Assembly (NCBI GenBank): GCA_000432435.1
Contig: HF993131.1
Span: 177,716-212,287, forward strand
DNA from: Eubacterium sp. CAG:180
GTDB lineage: Bacteria; Bacillota; Clostridia; Oscillospirales; Acutalibacteraceae
DNA length: 34,572 bases
Reading direction: 5' to 3'
Positions within the stretch are counted from its first letter, which is position 1, and every line of letters begins with the position of its first letter. This document shows, piece by piece, positions 1 to 6,659 of the stretch. The notes below the pieces were generated by a model. That model did no database searches. It was not told the DNA's origin and saw nothing but the letters and a program-made list of their open reading frames with translations. A program made the translations under genes and the position numbers.

Positions 1-2
1 GG

Positions 3-209
3 AATTTAGAACAAGTACAAAAAGTCATCGTTCCTGAAATAAGCGAATTGCTATCGTATGCAAATAAAGGTAAAATTTATTTCAAGTATAGAAAGAAACA
101 AAGACTTTTGGAATCATCATATTTGATAACAGATTCACTAAATGATTTGTCTCATACCGCTTTAGGAGAGTGTGTTTTGAGATTACAAAATCTTTATGAC
201 ACTTTATGA
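3..209 (+). CDS. 3' end of an unidentified gene, cut by the window edge
   Basis: An open frame enters from the left edge and runs 68 residues to a TGA at 207-209; the start lies outside the window. The visible part is polar and mixed-charge, with a basic KYRKKQR patch and a leucine-rich amphipathic tail. It has no membrane segment. I do not recognise the family. It lies directly before a toxin-tip-like fragment, so it could be the end of an immunity gene of a preceding toxin/immunity pair; that is inference from position only. Confidence 0.5.
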   Translation, partial: NLEQVQKVIVPEISELLSYANKGKIYFKYRKKQRLLESSYLITDSLNDLSHTALGECVLRLQNLYDTL

Positions 210-357
210 GATGTTATATCGCATACTTCCATTCCACTCTCCTCATAAAAGTGGTCCTCACCAGCAATGGCACTGGCAACGGAACACATGGAATCCAAAA
301 ACAGGTGGAATTACAGGACGTTCAATTCACTGGACACTATTTGGGAGGAGATTTTGA
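196..357 (+). pseudogene. Orphan C-terminal tip of a polymorphic toxin (fragment)
   Basis: A 53-codon frame starts at ATG 196 (or ATG 211) and ends at TGA 355-357. It encodes a His/Trp/Pro-rich segment containing HKSGPHQQWHWQRN followed by WNPKTGGITGRS. Such compact segments are typical of the extreme C-termini of Rhs/YD-repeat or similar polymorphic toxins. There is no upstream delivery domain in frame; stops precede it at about 178. I therefore call it a displaced toxin tip, not a complete gene. Its TGA overlaps the ATG of the next gene (TGATG), the tight coupling expected for a toxin and its immunity gene. Toxin activity is inferred, and a chance frame remains possible. Confidence 0.42.
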
Positions 358-773
358 TGAAATTTGCATATGATAAAAGTAAGGCACAGCATATCATAAA
401 TCATGAAGATATAATGCTTAAAACATATTCTAAGATTATTAGTACCTATACATCATTGTTTGAACAATACGATTGTTCTCTTAAAGTTAGACTTTTTTGG
501 ATTGATTTTTCTACCGAGAGGCGTTCTAACCGTCGTTTGCCGTTTCGTATTGGTTATGCGTGTTATGTATGTTGTGAAGTTCAGAGAGACGGCAAAGAAG
601 TACAAGTAAAAAGTGCTGATGGCGAAGCAGATTACTATTCATTATCAGCTACATGGATGGTGTCATCAATAGAAAGGAGCTTTTTAAAAGCAAAAGCATC
701 ACTATATTCAGACACTGATGATATTGAAAACGACATGAAAGAATTGTTTCGGTTGTTATCGAATGACCAATAG
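357..773 (+). CDS. Candidate cytoplasmic immunity protein
   Basis: This 138-residue soluble protein begins at ATG 357, chosen because GGGAGGAG lies 8-10 bases upstream; a longer frame from 267 lacks such a site. There is no signal peptide or membrane segment. The middle region (SLKVRLFWIDFSTERRSNRRLPFRIGY, about residues 45-70, given here in parts: basic and aromatic) and the C-terminal acidic helix (DTDDIENDMKELF) suggest a compact alpha/beta protein. Its start overlaps the stop of the toxin-tip-like frame, so I infer an immunity role. I do not recognise the family and no catalytic motif is visible. Confidence 0.6.
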   Translation: MKFAYDKSKAQHIINHEDIMLKTYSKIISTYTSLFEQYDCSLKVRLFWIDFSTERRSNRRLPFRIGYACYVCCEVQRDGKEVQVKSADGEADYYSLSATWMVSSIERSFLKAKASLYSDTDDIENDMKELFRLLSNDQ

Positions 774-951
774 AATATGCTATTGTATATACTGGAACTA
801 CAGAAATTAAGTGGGATGATAAAACCACGAAAACAATATATACCGATGTAGGTTTTAGTGGATATGCGCTTTTAGCCCTTCCTATTTTCTAACCTCAGGT
901 GAGCCAGCCCAAGCTCCGGAAACGTTTCCACAACCGGTGCCGGCACAGTAA
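767..951 (+). pseudogene. Two overlapping C-terminal gene fragments (toxin-region debris)
   Basis: Between the two candidate immunity genes there is no complete gene. One frame (767-892) encodes EYAIVYTGTTEIKWDD and ends with hydrophobic YALLALPIF before TAA. A second frame (859-951) ends with the proline-rich tail SGEPAQAPETFPQPVPAQ before TAA 949-951. Neither has a credible start, and they could be one protein end split by a frameshift. Both end just before the next gene, as expected if they are the worn tips of larger secreted proteins. The reading is tentative. Confidence 0.35.
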
Positions 952-965
952 GAAAGGAGAAAAAA

Positions 966-1586
966 ATGTTGTATGGAATGTTCAGATTAGGCATTGGGTT
1001 CATAATTGCTATTGTTCTCTTTGTTCTTATTAAATATACTAAAACAATATATAAGCGTAAATGTTGTATTGCAGCATTTATAGCTGTTTCAATAACTGTC
1101 AGCTTGTTGTACCTGATTCCGTTTGAAAACGCATTTATTACCTTTTCTACTCCTGAGAAAGCATTTCATTATACAAACTCTTGGGATATAGACAATATAG
1201 TCAGCGGAACGGAAACAAGCTTTGTGATTGCAAGCAAAAACAATGTGAATACTTATAAAATTGTCCCTAAAACGCAAAAAGGCTGGAAAATTAGCAGTGC
1301 ATTGGCAACAAAAGATATGTTTCAGTATTTTTGCAACGGAATATCTATTCATATATACAGATATAAAAACTCTTCGGATTATTATATCGCATTGTTTGAT
1401 ACTGATGGCGGTCAAATCAATATAACTGACAATCGTGGTTCCAACTTCATCTCCGTAATACAGAATCAGTCAGCAGATATTGAACCGGTTTATCATTACT
1501 ATGCTTGCATAAATAATATGGATAGCGAATATGTTATTACCCTTAATGGCGAAGATATAAAGCTGCCAATAACAAAATATAGCTGA
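966..1586 (+). CDS. Two-helix membrane-anchored protein, possible immunity protein
   Basis: This 206-residue protein starts at ATG 966 after a strong AGAAAGGAG site. Residues 5-24 (FRLGIGFIIAIVLFVLIKY region) and 33-54 (CCIAAFIAVSITVSLLYLIPF region) form two membrane segments joined by a basic loop, KTIYKRK. That loop predicts an inside location, leaving about 150 C-terminal residues outside the cell. The outer domain is rich in aromatic and Asn/Ser residues (KGWKISSALATKDMF, IYRYKNSSDYYIALFD). No enzymatic motif is visible. Its position after toxin-tip debris and its topology would suit an immunity protein that blocks a toxin at the membrane, but this is inferred from context. Confidence 0.6.
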   Translation: MLYGMFRLGIGFIIAIVLFVLIKYTKTIYKRKCCIAAFIAVSITVSLLYLIPFENAFITFSTPEKAFHYTNSWDIDNIVSGTETSFVIASKNNVNTYKIVPKTQKGWKISSALATKDMFQYFCNGISIHIYRYKNSSDYYIALFDTDGGQINITDNRGSNFISVIQNQSADIEPVYHYYACINNMDSEYVITLNGEDIKLPITKYS

Positions 1587-1633
1587 TACTTGCGGCCTTT
1601 GCGTCCAAGTGAATTGTTTTTAACCATGTAAAG

Positions 1634-1673
1634 CACCCTCTACTTTTTAAATGAAAGTGGAGGGTGTTTTTTT
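1634..1673 (+). terminator. Rho-independent terminator after the membrane protein gene
   Basis: A 13-bp stem (1634-1646 with 1654-1666, one G-U pair; arms CACCCTCTACTTT and AAAGTGGAGGGTG) with a 7-base loop is followed by a run of seven T. It lies 48 bases after the stop of the preceding gene. Confidence 0.85.
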
Positions 1674-1681
1674 GCATTTAA

Positions 1682-1822
1682 GGGCAAATCAGACGTTTTT
1701 TTGTGAAAAGCAATCCGTGTTGTATTTGTTCATGTGAAAACTTTTGCCCTATAGAATACAAGGGTACGTGTAAGATTTGGGTGAATCCGAAATCTGCATT
1801 AGTAGATGTGAAAGAGGTGTAA
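1682..1822 (+). pseudogene. Cys-rich fragment without a start, possible toxin-tip remnant
   Basis: A frame open from 1682 to TAA 1820-1822 encodes a Cys-rich stretch (NPCCICSCENFCPIEYKGTC) and then KIWVNPKSALVDVKEV. It has no ATG and only a GTG at 1703. The end is followed three bases later by the ATG of a very short frame. The layout repeats the fragment-then-small-gene pattern seen at 196-773, so I treat it as another degraded toxin end. Chance coding is quite possible. Confidence 0.3.
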
Positions 1823-1825
1823 AGA

Positions 1826-1924
1826 ATGTTATTTGATATATCAAAAATAGTCACGCAAGATGTTGTAAATGCTATTAAAATGTTACGTATCAGCACAAAT
1901 GCAGTTAACAAATATCTAAAGTGA
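1826..1924 (+). CDS. 32-residue small protein or truncated immunity gene
   Basis: ATG 1826 follows a good GAGGTG site at 1814-1819 and reads 32 codons to TGA 1922-1924. The peptide starts MLFDISKIVTQDVVNAIK and ends NAVNKYLK; it is amphipathic and basic at its end, without a membrane segment. The 3' half lies inside a long inverted repeat (1877-1942), so the frame could have been cut short by insertion of that repeat. It could equally be a free-standing small peptide. I do not recognise it. Confidence 0.35.
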   Translation: MLFDISKIVTQDVVNAIKMLRISTNAVNKYLK

Positions 1925-1942
1925 GCTGATACGTAACATTTT
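1877..1942. repeat. 18-bp perfect inverted repeat forming a large hairpin
   Basis: Arms 1877-1894 (AAAATGTTACGTATCAGC) and 1925-1942 are exact reverse complements, with a 30-base loop. The right arm ends in six T, so it can act as a terminator on the + strand and, with AAAA at the other side, on the - strand. The stem is longer than most intrinsic terminators; it could be a small palindromic element. Confidence 0.75.
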
Positions 1943-1964
1943 TTGCCGTTCGTAATATAATATA

Positions 1965-1997
1965 CCCCTCTTGATGTAGGTTGCACATCAGGAGGGG
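1965..1997 (+). terminator. Second terminator-like hairpin
   Basis: The 13-bp stem has arms CCCCTCTTGATGT at 1965-1977 and ACATCAGGAGGGG at 1985-1997 with one wobble pair and a 7-base loop. It is followed by GCGCTTTTATG, a weak T-tract. It lies 22 bases after the previous hairpin. Confidence 0.55.
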
Positions 1998-2100
1998 CGC
2001 TTTTATGCTATAACTAATAGTGTTATTAAGCTGATAAAATACATGTTTAAATGAAAACAGCTTAACTTATAGTGCTGAATTAGCGGTCTGAAAAGGACAA

Positions 2101-2136
2101 AAATATAAACCGGTCGAAAATAACCGGTTTATATTT
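2101..2136. repeat. 14-bp perfect inverted repeat
   Basis: AAATATAAACCGGT at 2101-2114 and its exact reverse complement at 2123-2136 enclose an 8-base loop. There is no T-tract next to it. It may be a terminator relic, a protein-binding palindrome or part of the recombination region next to tRNA-Leu. The flanking stretch 1998-2317 holds no gene that I can support. Confidence 0.65.
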
Positions 2137-2175
2137 CTTGATTTTCCAAAATTTCAGTAAAATATAGTATGGCTT

Positions 2176-2196
2176 TTTTACTGCAATTTTACTGCA
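2176..2196. repeat. Tandem TTTTACTGCA pair, possible integrase arm sites
   Basis: TTTTACTGCA occurs at 2176-2185 and again at 2187-2196, an 11-base period close to one helical turn. Short direct repeats at helical spacing next to the 3' end of a tRNA gene are the usual form of tyrosine-integrase arm sites. No integrase gene is seen in the window. Confidence 0.45.
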
Positions 2197-2206
2197 GTTA
2201 TGGAGT

Positions 2207-2286
2207 GAACAAGAGTGAATGTAAGGGATTGAAAGGGCGGAAACGTCTAAAAAAGCTCTTTGATACGCCTATATTCACGCTTGTTC
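2207..2286. repeat. Imperfect 17-bp inverted repeat beside tRNA-Leu
   Basis: GAACAAGAGTGAATGTA at 2207-2223 pairs with TATATTCACGCTTGTTC at 2270-2286 (one mismatch, one G-U pair) around a 46-base spacer. It lies 31 bases beyond the 3' end of the tRNA. It may belong to an attachment site or a recombinase binding region. Confidence 0.5.
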
Positions 2287-2317
2287 TTCATAGTTCACGG
2301 TTGCAGCCGCGAAGCGA

Positions 2318-2402
2318 TGGTGCGGATAACAGGACTTGAACCTGCACGCTTTTCGGCACAAGATCCTAAATCTTGCGTGTCTGCCAATTTCACCATATCC
2401 GC
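2318..2402 (-). tRNA. tRNA-Leu (anticodon UAG)
   Basis: Reading leftward, GCGGATA (2402-2396) pairs with TATCCGC (2328-2322), followed by discriminator A and an encoded CCA (2320-2318). The anticodon stem CAAGA/TCTTG encloses the loop TTTAGGA with anticodon TAG. A long variable arm (TGCCGAAAAGCGTG) and the T-arm GCAGGTTCAAGTCCTGT are present, giving 85 bases as usual for the class II leucine tRNA. It reads CUN-family leucine codons. Its 3' end faces the accessory region to the left, the orientation in which tRNA genes serve as integration sites. Confidence 0.96.
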
Positions 2403-2413
2403 AAATTTCCGTT

Positions 2414-2442
2414 ATTATACCAAATGTTTTTTTCAATATCAA
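2414..2442 (-). promoter_or_regulatory. Promoter of tRNA-Leu
   Basis: On the - strand, TTGATA (2442-2437), a 17-base spacer and TATAAT (2419-2414) form a near-consensus sigma-A promoter. The -10 box ends 11 bases before the first base of the mature tRNA. Confidence 0.8.
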
Positions 2443-2471
2443 TAGACAAATTAGACATTTTGTTATATAAT
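2443..2471 (+). promoter_or_regulatory. Promoter of the GH2-WYL unit
   Basis: TAGACA (2443-2448), a 17-base spacer and TATAAT (2466-2471) form a sigma-A promoter 35 bases before the GH2 start. Its -35 box directly adjoins the -35 box of the divergent tRNA-Leu promoter. Confidence 0.75.
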
Positions 2472-2506
2472 AATTATCAATTATTGTACAAAAGGGAGTT
2501 GTAGCA

Positions 2507-4255
2507 ATGAGAAGTATTTTCACCGACAAGGTTTCAGACACGATGCCGCTGCCGGAATATCCGCGGCCTCAGCTTGTGCGCGACGGATGGCAAAATCTTA
2601 ACGGCCTTTATGATTATAAAATATCAGACAGCAGTGAGAAAAAGCCGAATGATATTGACGGAAAGATTTTAGTTCCATTTGCTCCCGAGTGTTTTTTGTC
2701 AAAGGTCGAAAAGGGATTAAAGCCCACCGAAAGACTTTGGTATTTTAAAAAATTTTCATTAAACGACAATTTGAAAGGAAAGAGTATTCTTTTACATTTC
2801 GGAGCAGTTGATTGGGAATGCAAAGTATATATTAACGACACCTTTGTAGGTTCACATATCGGCGGTTATTGCGCATTTACTTTTGATATTACCGACTTTT
2901 TACGTGACGGTGAAAATGAACTTTCCGTTTGTGTATTTGACCCAACGGATTCTGGCTGGCAGCAACGAGGAAAACAGGTTAACAAAACGCACGGCTTTTG
3001 GTATACGGCTACATCCGGCATTTGGCAGACAGTTTGGCTGGAGGCGGTTGACAGCTGTTATATCAGAAAGCTTGATGTTGTTCCCGATATTGATAACAAT
3101 CTTATATCAATTGATATAGACTTATCCGCCGAAATGAAAGGCGTTAAAATTAAAGCCCGGATAATGGACGGCGACAGCGTTATAGCCGAGAAAACAGTTA
3201 AGCAGCATGACGAAATCAAGCTTAAAAAGTACGAATATTGGTCGCCCGAAAATCCCAAACTTTATGATTTGTTTATTACCGTTTCCGTTGGAGATAAAGC
3301 GGTAGATTCTGTTAAAAGCTATTTCGGCATGAGAAAGTTCTCAATAGGGCGCGACAAAAAGGGAATAACACGTCTTTTCCTTAACAATGAACCGTATTTC
3401 CAAAAGGGACTTTTGGATCAGGGTTATTGGTGCGACGGAGGACTTACGGCGCCTACGGATGAGGCTATGATATTTGATATTTCTGAAATGAAACGTCTCG
3501 GATTTAATATGTTGAGAAAACATATTAAGGTTGAGCCGATGCGTTGGTATTATCATTGCGACAGACTCGGCATGCTTGTTTGGCAGGATATGGTAAGCGG
3601 CGGAGCGTACATCGGAGATTTCTACGCGGGAGTTTTACCTAATGTAGGTATTTATAAGCTCAAGGATAACAAATACAACAGATTCAGCCGCGGCGATAAA
3701 AAATGGCGTCGCAACTACTATGAAGAGCTTGAAGAAATGATAAAACAGCTTTACAGCGTCACGTCAATTTACTGCTGGGTTCCGTTTAATGAGGCATGGG
3801 GGCAGTTTGATGCTTTGAAAGTCTGCGATTTTGTCAGAAGCCTTGACAGCCATCGTGTTATTGACCACGCAAGCGGTTGGTATGATCAGGGAGGCGGAGA
3901 TATTGACAGTATGCATAAATATATCCTCCCGATTCATCTGAGAAAATCAAAAAAACGCGCTTTTGTAGTTACTGAATTCGGCGGCTATTCGAATATAGTT
4001 CGGGGCCATACTTGGAATGAGAAAAAAGCATTCGGATATCTTATGTTTAAATCCAAAGAAAGTCTTACGAAGGCCTATAAAAAACTGCTGGATAAGCAAA
4101 TTATCCCAATAATAGATAAGGGCTTATCCGGTACCGTTTATACTCAGGTAAGCGATGTTGAAAATGAAGTTAACGGAATTTATACATATGACAGAGCAGT
4201 TTTAAAAATTGATGAGAATGTTTTGAAGGACATTAACAGTCAGTTAAGATATTGA
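2507..4255 (+). CDS. Glycoside hydrolase family 2 enzyme (beta-galactosidase/beta-glucuronidase-like)
   Basis: This 582-residue protein has the GH2 order: N-terminal jelly-roll sugar-binding domain (about 15-180, with LWYFKKFSL and GAVDWECKVYIND), an immunoglobulin-like domain (about 185-275) and a TIM barrel. The catalytic acid is Glu429 in FNEAWG and the nucleophile Glu490 in VTEFGG. It has no signal peptide, so it acts inside the cell on imported oligosaccharides. It is shorter than LacZ (about 1020) and close to small GH2 enzymes of gut Clostridia. The exact substrate cannot be read from sequence. The start follows AAAGGGAG; the WYL regulator starts 10 bases after its stop, so the two form an operon. 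Confidence 0.88.
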   Translation: MRSIFTDKVSDTMPLPEYPRPQLVRDGWQNLNGLYDYKISDSSEKKPNDIDGKILVPFAPECFLSKVEKGLKPTERLWYFKKFSLNDNLKGKSILLHFGAVDWECKVYINDTFVGSHIGGYCAFTFDITDFLRDGENELSVCVFDPTDSGWQQRGKQVNKTHGFWYTATSGIWQTVWLEAVDSCYIRKLDVVPDIDNNLISIDIDLSAEMKGVKIKARIMDGDSVIAEKTVKQHDEIKLKKYEYWSPENPKLYDLFITVSVGDKAVDSVKSYFGMRKFSIGRDKKGITRLFLNNEPYFQKGLLDQGYWCDGGLTAPTDEAMIFDISEMKRLGFNMLRKHIKVEPMRWYYHCDRLGMLVWQDMVSGGAYIGDFYAGVLPNVGIYKLKDNKYNRFSRGDKKWRRNYYEELEEMIKQLYSVTSIYCWVPFNEAWGQFDALKVCDFVRSLDSHRVIDHASGWYDQGGGDIDSMHKYILPIHLRKSKKRAFVVTEFGGYSNIVRGHTWNEKKAFGYLMFKSKESLTKAYKKLLDKQIIPIIDKGLSGTVYTQVSDVENEVNGIYTYDRAVLKIDENVLKDINSQLRY

Positions 4256-4265
4256 GAGGATATAT

Positions 4266-5270
4266 ATGGCGGCGACAAACAATCAAAAACTTAAGCTTCT
4301 TTATATATTAAAGTTTTTACAAGAGAATACAGATGAGAACCACATTGCGCATGCCGAGGATATAAAGCTTTACTTGTTAAATCACGGTATTGCCGCAGAG
4401 CGGAAATCAATATACAGCGATATTTCAATCCTTATTGATTTTGGATATGATATAATTAAGAGTAACGGTTCCGGCGGCGGCTACTTTCTTGCAAGTCGTG
4501 ACTTTGAGCTTGCCGAGCTGAGACTGTTAAGTGATGCGGTTCAAGCTGCAAATTTTATTTCTGCTAAAAAAACAAAACAGCTTCTGAATAAGATATTTAC
4601 TCTTACAAGCGCAGAGCAGGCAAAAAAAATCAAATCTCAGGTTTATGTTGATAATAGGCCGAAATGTAAAAATGAAGAGCTGTATTATACAATTGATAAG
4701 CTTGACCGTGCTATAAACGATAACCGTAAAGTAAAAATAATATATCGCAGACGTATATTATCGGACAATCCTGACCAAGCTTATGAGGAAAAAGAGCATA
4801 TAATAAGTCCTTATTCTTTAATTTGGTCAAGTGACCACTATTATCTTGTCGGTAACAAAGAAAAATACGATAATCTTATGATTATGAGAATTGACAGAAT
4901 CAAACACACAGAGATTATTGACGATTCTTTTTCCCGACCGTTTTCGGAAGTGTCTCCTTACAAATTCAGCTTTGATTCCGCCGATTATGCAAGCAAGCAC
5001 TTCGGTATGTTTTCCGGCGAACCTAAGCCGATTTCTTTATTGTGCAGTAATGATATTGTCGAAAATGTGCTTGACAGGTTCGGAGAGGATGCTAATATAC
5101 ACAAAAACGGACCGTCAAAATTTGTTTTAAATGCCAATTCAGCCGTAAATGACGGATTAGTTTCATGGATTATTCAATTTGGAGGAAACATTCAAGTAAC
5201 CTCTCCAAATGAGCTGAAAAATATGGTGCTTAAAAGGGCGGAAGAAATCAAGTCTGCATATATAATTTGA
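4266..5270 (+). CDS. WYL-domain transcriptional regulator (YafY-like)
   Basis: The 334-residue protein has an N-terminal winged helix-turn-helix (about 8-75; ERKSIYSDISILIDFGY is the recognition region, ending in GGGYFLASR). A central WYL domain (about 140-225) contains YSLIWSSDHYYLVGN and the basic pair MRIDRIK; a C-terminal WCX-like extension follows. WYL domains bind ligands, often nucleotides or nucleic acid, and control the attached DNA-binding head. It lies 10 bases after the GH2 gene and begins after GAGAGGA, so it is cotranscribed with it. It may control that operon, but no operator is identified. Confidence 0.85.
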   Translation: MAATNNQKLKLLYILKFLQENTDENHIAHAEDIKLYLLNHGIAAERKSIYSDISILIDFGYDIIKSNGSGGGYFLASRDFELAELRLLSDAVQAANFISAKKTKQLLNKIFTLTSAEQAKKIKSQVYVDNRPKCKNEELYYTIDKLDRAINDNRKVKIIYRRRILSDNPDQAYEEKEHIISPYSLIWSSDHYYLVGNKEKYDNLMIMRIDRIKHTEIIDDSFSRPFSEVSPYKFSFDSADYASKHFGMFSGEPKPISLLCSNDIVENVLDRFGEDANIHKNGPSKFVLNANSAVNDGLVSWIIQFGGNIQVTSPNELKNMVLKRAEEIKSAYII

Positions 5271-5330
5271 TTGTTGTGCAAAATTTACAAAAAATAATCA
5301 ATATTTTCTGTCCATTATCCATAGCGATAC

Positions 5331-5359
5331 TTGAAAAAAATCTAAGTTTGTTATAAAAT
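5331..5359 (+). promoter_or_regulatory. Promoter of the pgk-tpiA-gpmI run
   Basis: TTGAAA (5331-5336), 17 bases and TAAAAT (5354-5359) form a sigma-A-like promoter. An alternative -10, TATAAA at 5352, has a shorter spacer. The 12-base palindrome TGTTAATTAACA follows at 5375-5386, about where early transcript or operator would be, ahead of the GAAAGGATG ribosome site. Confidence 0.65.
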
Positions 5360-5404
5360 AAACAAGATGAAAAATGTTAATTAACAACCGAAAGGATGTA
5401 AAAA

Positions 5405-6601
5405 ATGAGTAGTGCTTTAAACAAAATGACAGTCGAAGATTTCGATGTCAAAGGTAAGAGAGTTCTCGTTCGTTGCGACTTTAACGTTAAAATGGAAAAC
5501 GGCGTTATAACAAGCGACAAGAGAATAGTAGCTTCTCTTCCCACAATTCAGTATCTTATAAAGAACGGAGCCAAGGTTATCCTTTGCTCTCATCTCGGCA
5601 GACCGAAAGGACAGGTTAATCCCGAGTTTTCTATGAAGCCCGTTGCAGCTCGTCTCTCGGAGCTTCTCGGTCTGAAAGTTAAAATGGCTGACGATGTTGT
5701 CGGCCCGAGCGCTCATGCTCTTGCCGCCTCGCTTAAAGACGGCGAAGTAATGCTTCTTGAAAATGTCCGTTTTGAACCCGGCGAGACTAAAAATGATCCC
5801 GAGCTTTCAAAGGAATTTGCTTCTCTTGCAGATCTTTATGTAAATGATGCTTTCGGTTCTGCGCACAGAGCTCATTCTTCAACTGCCGGCGTTGCCGCAT
5901 ATCTTCCAGCAGCATGCGGATATCTTATTCAGAAAGAAATTAAGTTTATCGGCGGAGCTTTGGAAAATCCGAAGAGACCGCTTGTTGCAATTCTCGGCGG
6001 AGCAAAGGTTTCTGATAAAATCGGCGTAATCACAAATTTAATTGACAAGTGTGATACTCTTATCATCGGCGGCGGTATGGCTTATACATTTATGAAAGCT
6101 CTCGGCCACAATATAGGTGATTCTCTTCTCGAGGCTGATAAAGTTGACCTTGCTAAGGAAATGATGGATAAGGCTAAAGCTAAAGGTATTAAATTCCTTA
6201 TTCCCGTTGATAATAAGGTGGGTAAAGAGTATAAACCCGATACTGAAGCAATGGTTGTTAATTCCGACGAAATTCCCGACGGTTGGATGGGACTTGACAT
6301 AGGACCTAAGACTCAGCAGCTCTTTGCCGACGCTGTTAAAGATGCCGGTACCGTAATTTGGAACGGACCTATGGGCGTTTCCGAGTGGGACAACTTTGCA
6401 GCCGGAACAATAGCAGTTGCTACCGCCATTGCTGATAGTAACGCCATTTCGATTATAGGCGGCGGAGACTCTGCGGCAGCCATACAGAAGCTTGGCTTTG
6501 CTGATAAGATGTCTCATATATCGACCGGCGGCGGTGCTTCGCTTGAATATCTTGAAGGCAAAGAACTTCCCGGTATTGCAGCTCTTAACGACAAGAAATA
6601 A
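5405..6601 (+). CDS. pgk: Phosphoglycerate kinase
   Basis: This 398-residue protein matches the usual monomeric Pgk length. It transfers the acyl phosphate of 1,3-bisphosphoglycerate to ADP, the first ATP-yielding step of glycolysis. Signatures seen: VLVRCDFNVK near the N-terminus, the substrate-binding HLGRPKG, NDAFGSAHRAHSS, the hinge-side LGGAKVSDK and the nucleotide-binding GGGDSAAA near the C-terminus. The ATG follows GAAAGGATG. It is first in the run pgk-tpiA-gpmI; gap and eno are not in the window. Confidence 0.98.
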   Translation: MSSALNKMTVEDFDVKGKRVLVRCDFNVKMENGVITSDKRIVASLPTIQYLIKNGAKVILCSHLGRPKGQVNPEFSMKPVAARLSELLGLKVKMADDVVGPSAHALAASLKDGEVMLLENVRFEPGETKNDPELSKEFASLADLYVNDAFGSAHRAHSSTAGVAAYLPAACGYLIQKEIKFIGGALENPKRPLVAILGGAKVSDKIGVITNLIDKCDTLIIGGGMAYTFMKALGHNIGDSLLEADKVDLAKEMMDKAKAKGIKFLIPVDNKVGKEYKPDTEAMVVNSDEIPDGWMGLDIGPKTQQLFADAVKDAGTVIWNGPMGVSEWDNFAAGTIAVATAIADSNAISIIGGGDSAAAIQKLGFADKMSHISTGGGASLEYLEGKELPGIAALNDKK

Positions 6602-6608
6602 TAAAAAT

Positions 6609-6634
6609 ACAGGTGAGTATTTTTACTCACCTGT
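6609..6634 (+). other. Intercistronic hairpin between pgk and tpiA
   Basis: An 11-bp perfect stem (ACAGGTGAGTA/TACTCACCTGT) with a TTTT loop lies 8 bases after the pgk stop. The downstream sequence TTAATTATG is not a T-tract, so it is more likely an mRNA-stability or processing element, or a weak attenuator, than a full terminator. Confidence 0.7.
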
Positions 6635-6659
6635 TAATTATGATAAAGGAGTAATAATT

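Noticed and set aside
5375..5386. Rex operator before pgk
   Set aside because: The half-sites of TGTTAATTAACA are not separated by the four bases that Rex operators need; kept only as an unassigned palindrome.
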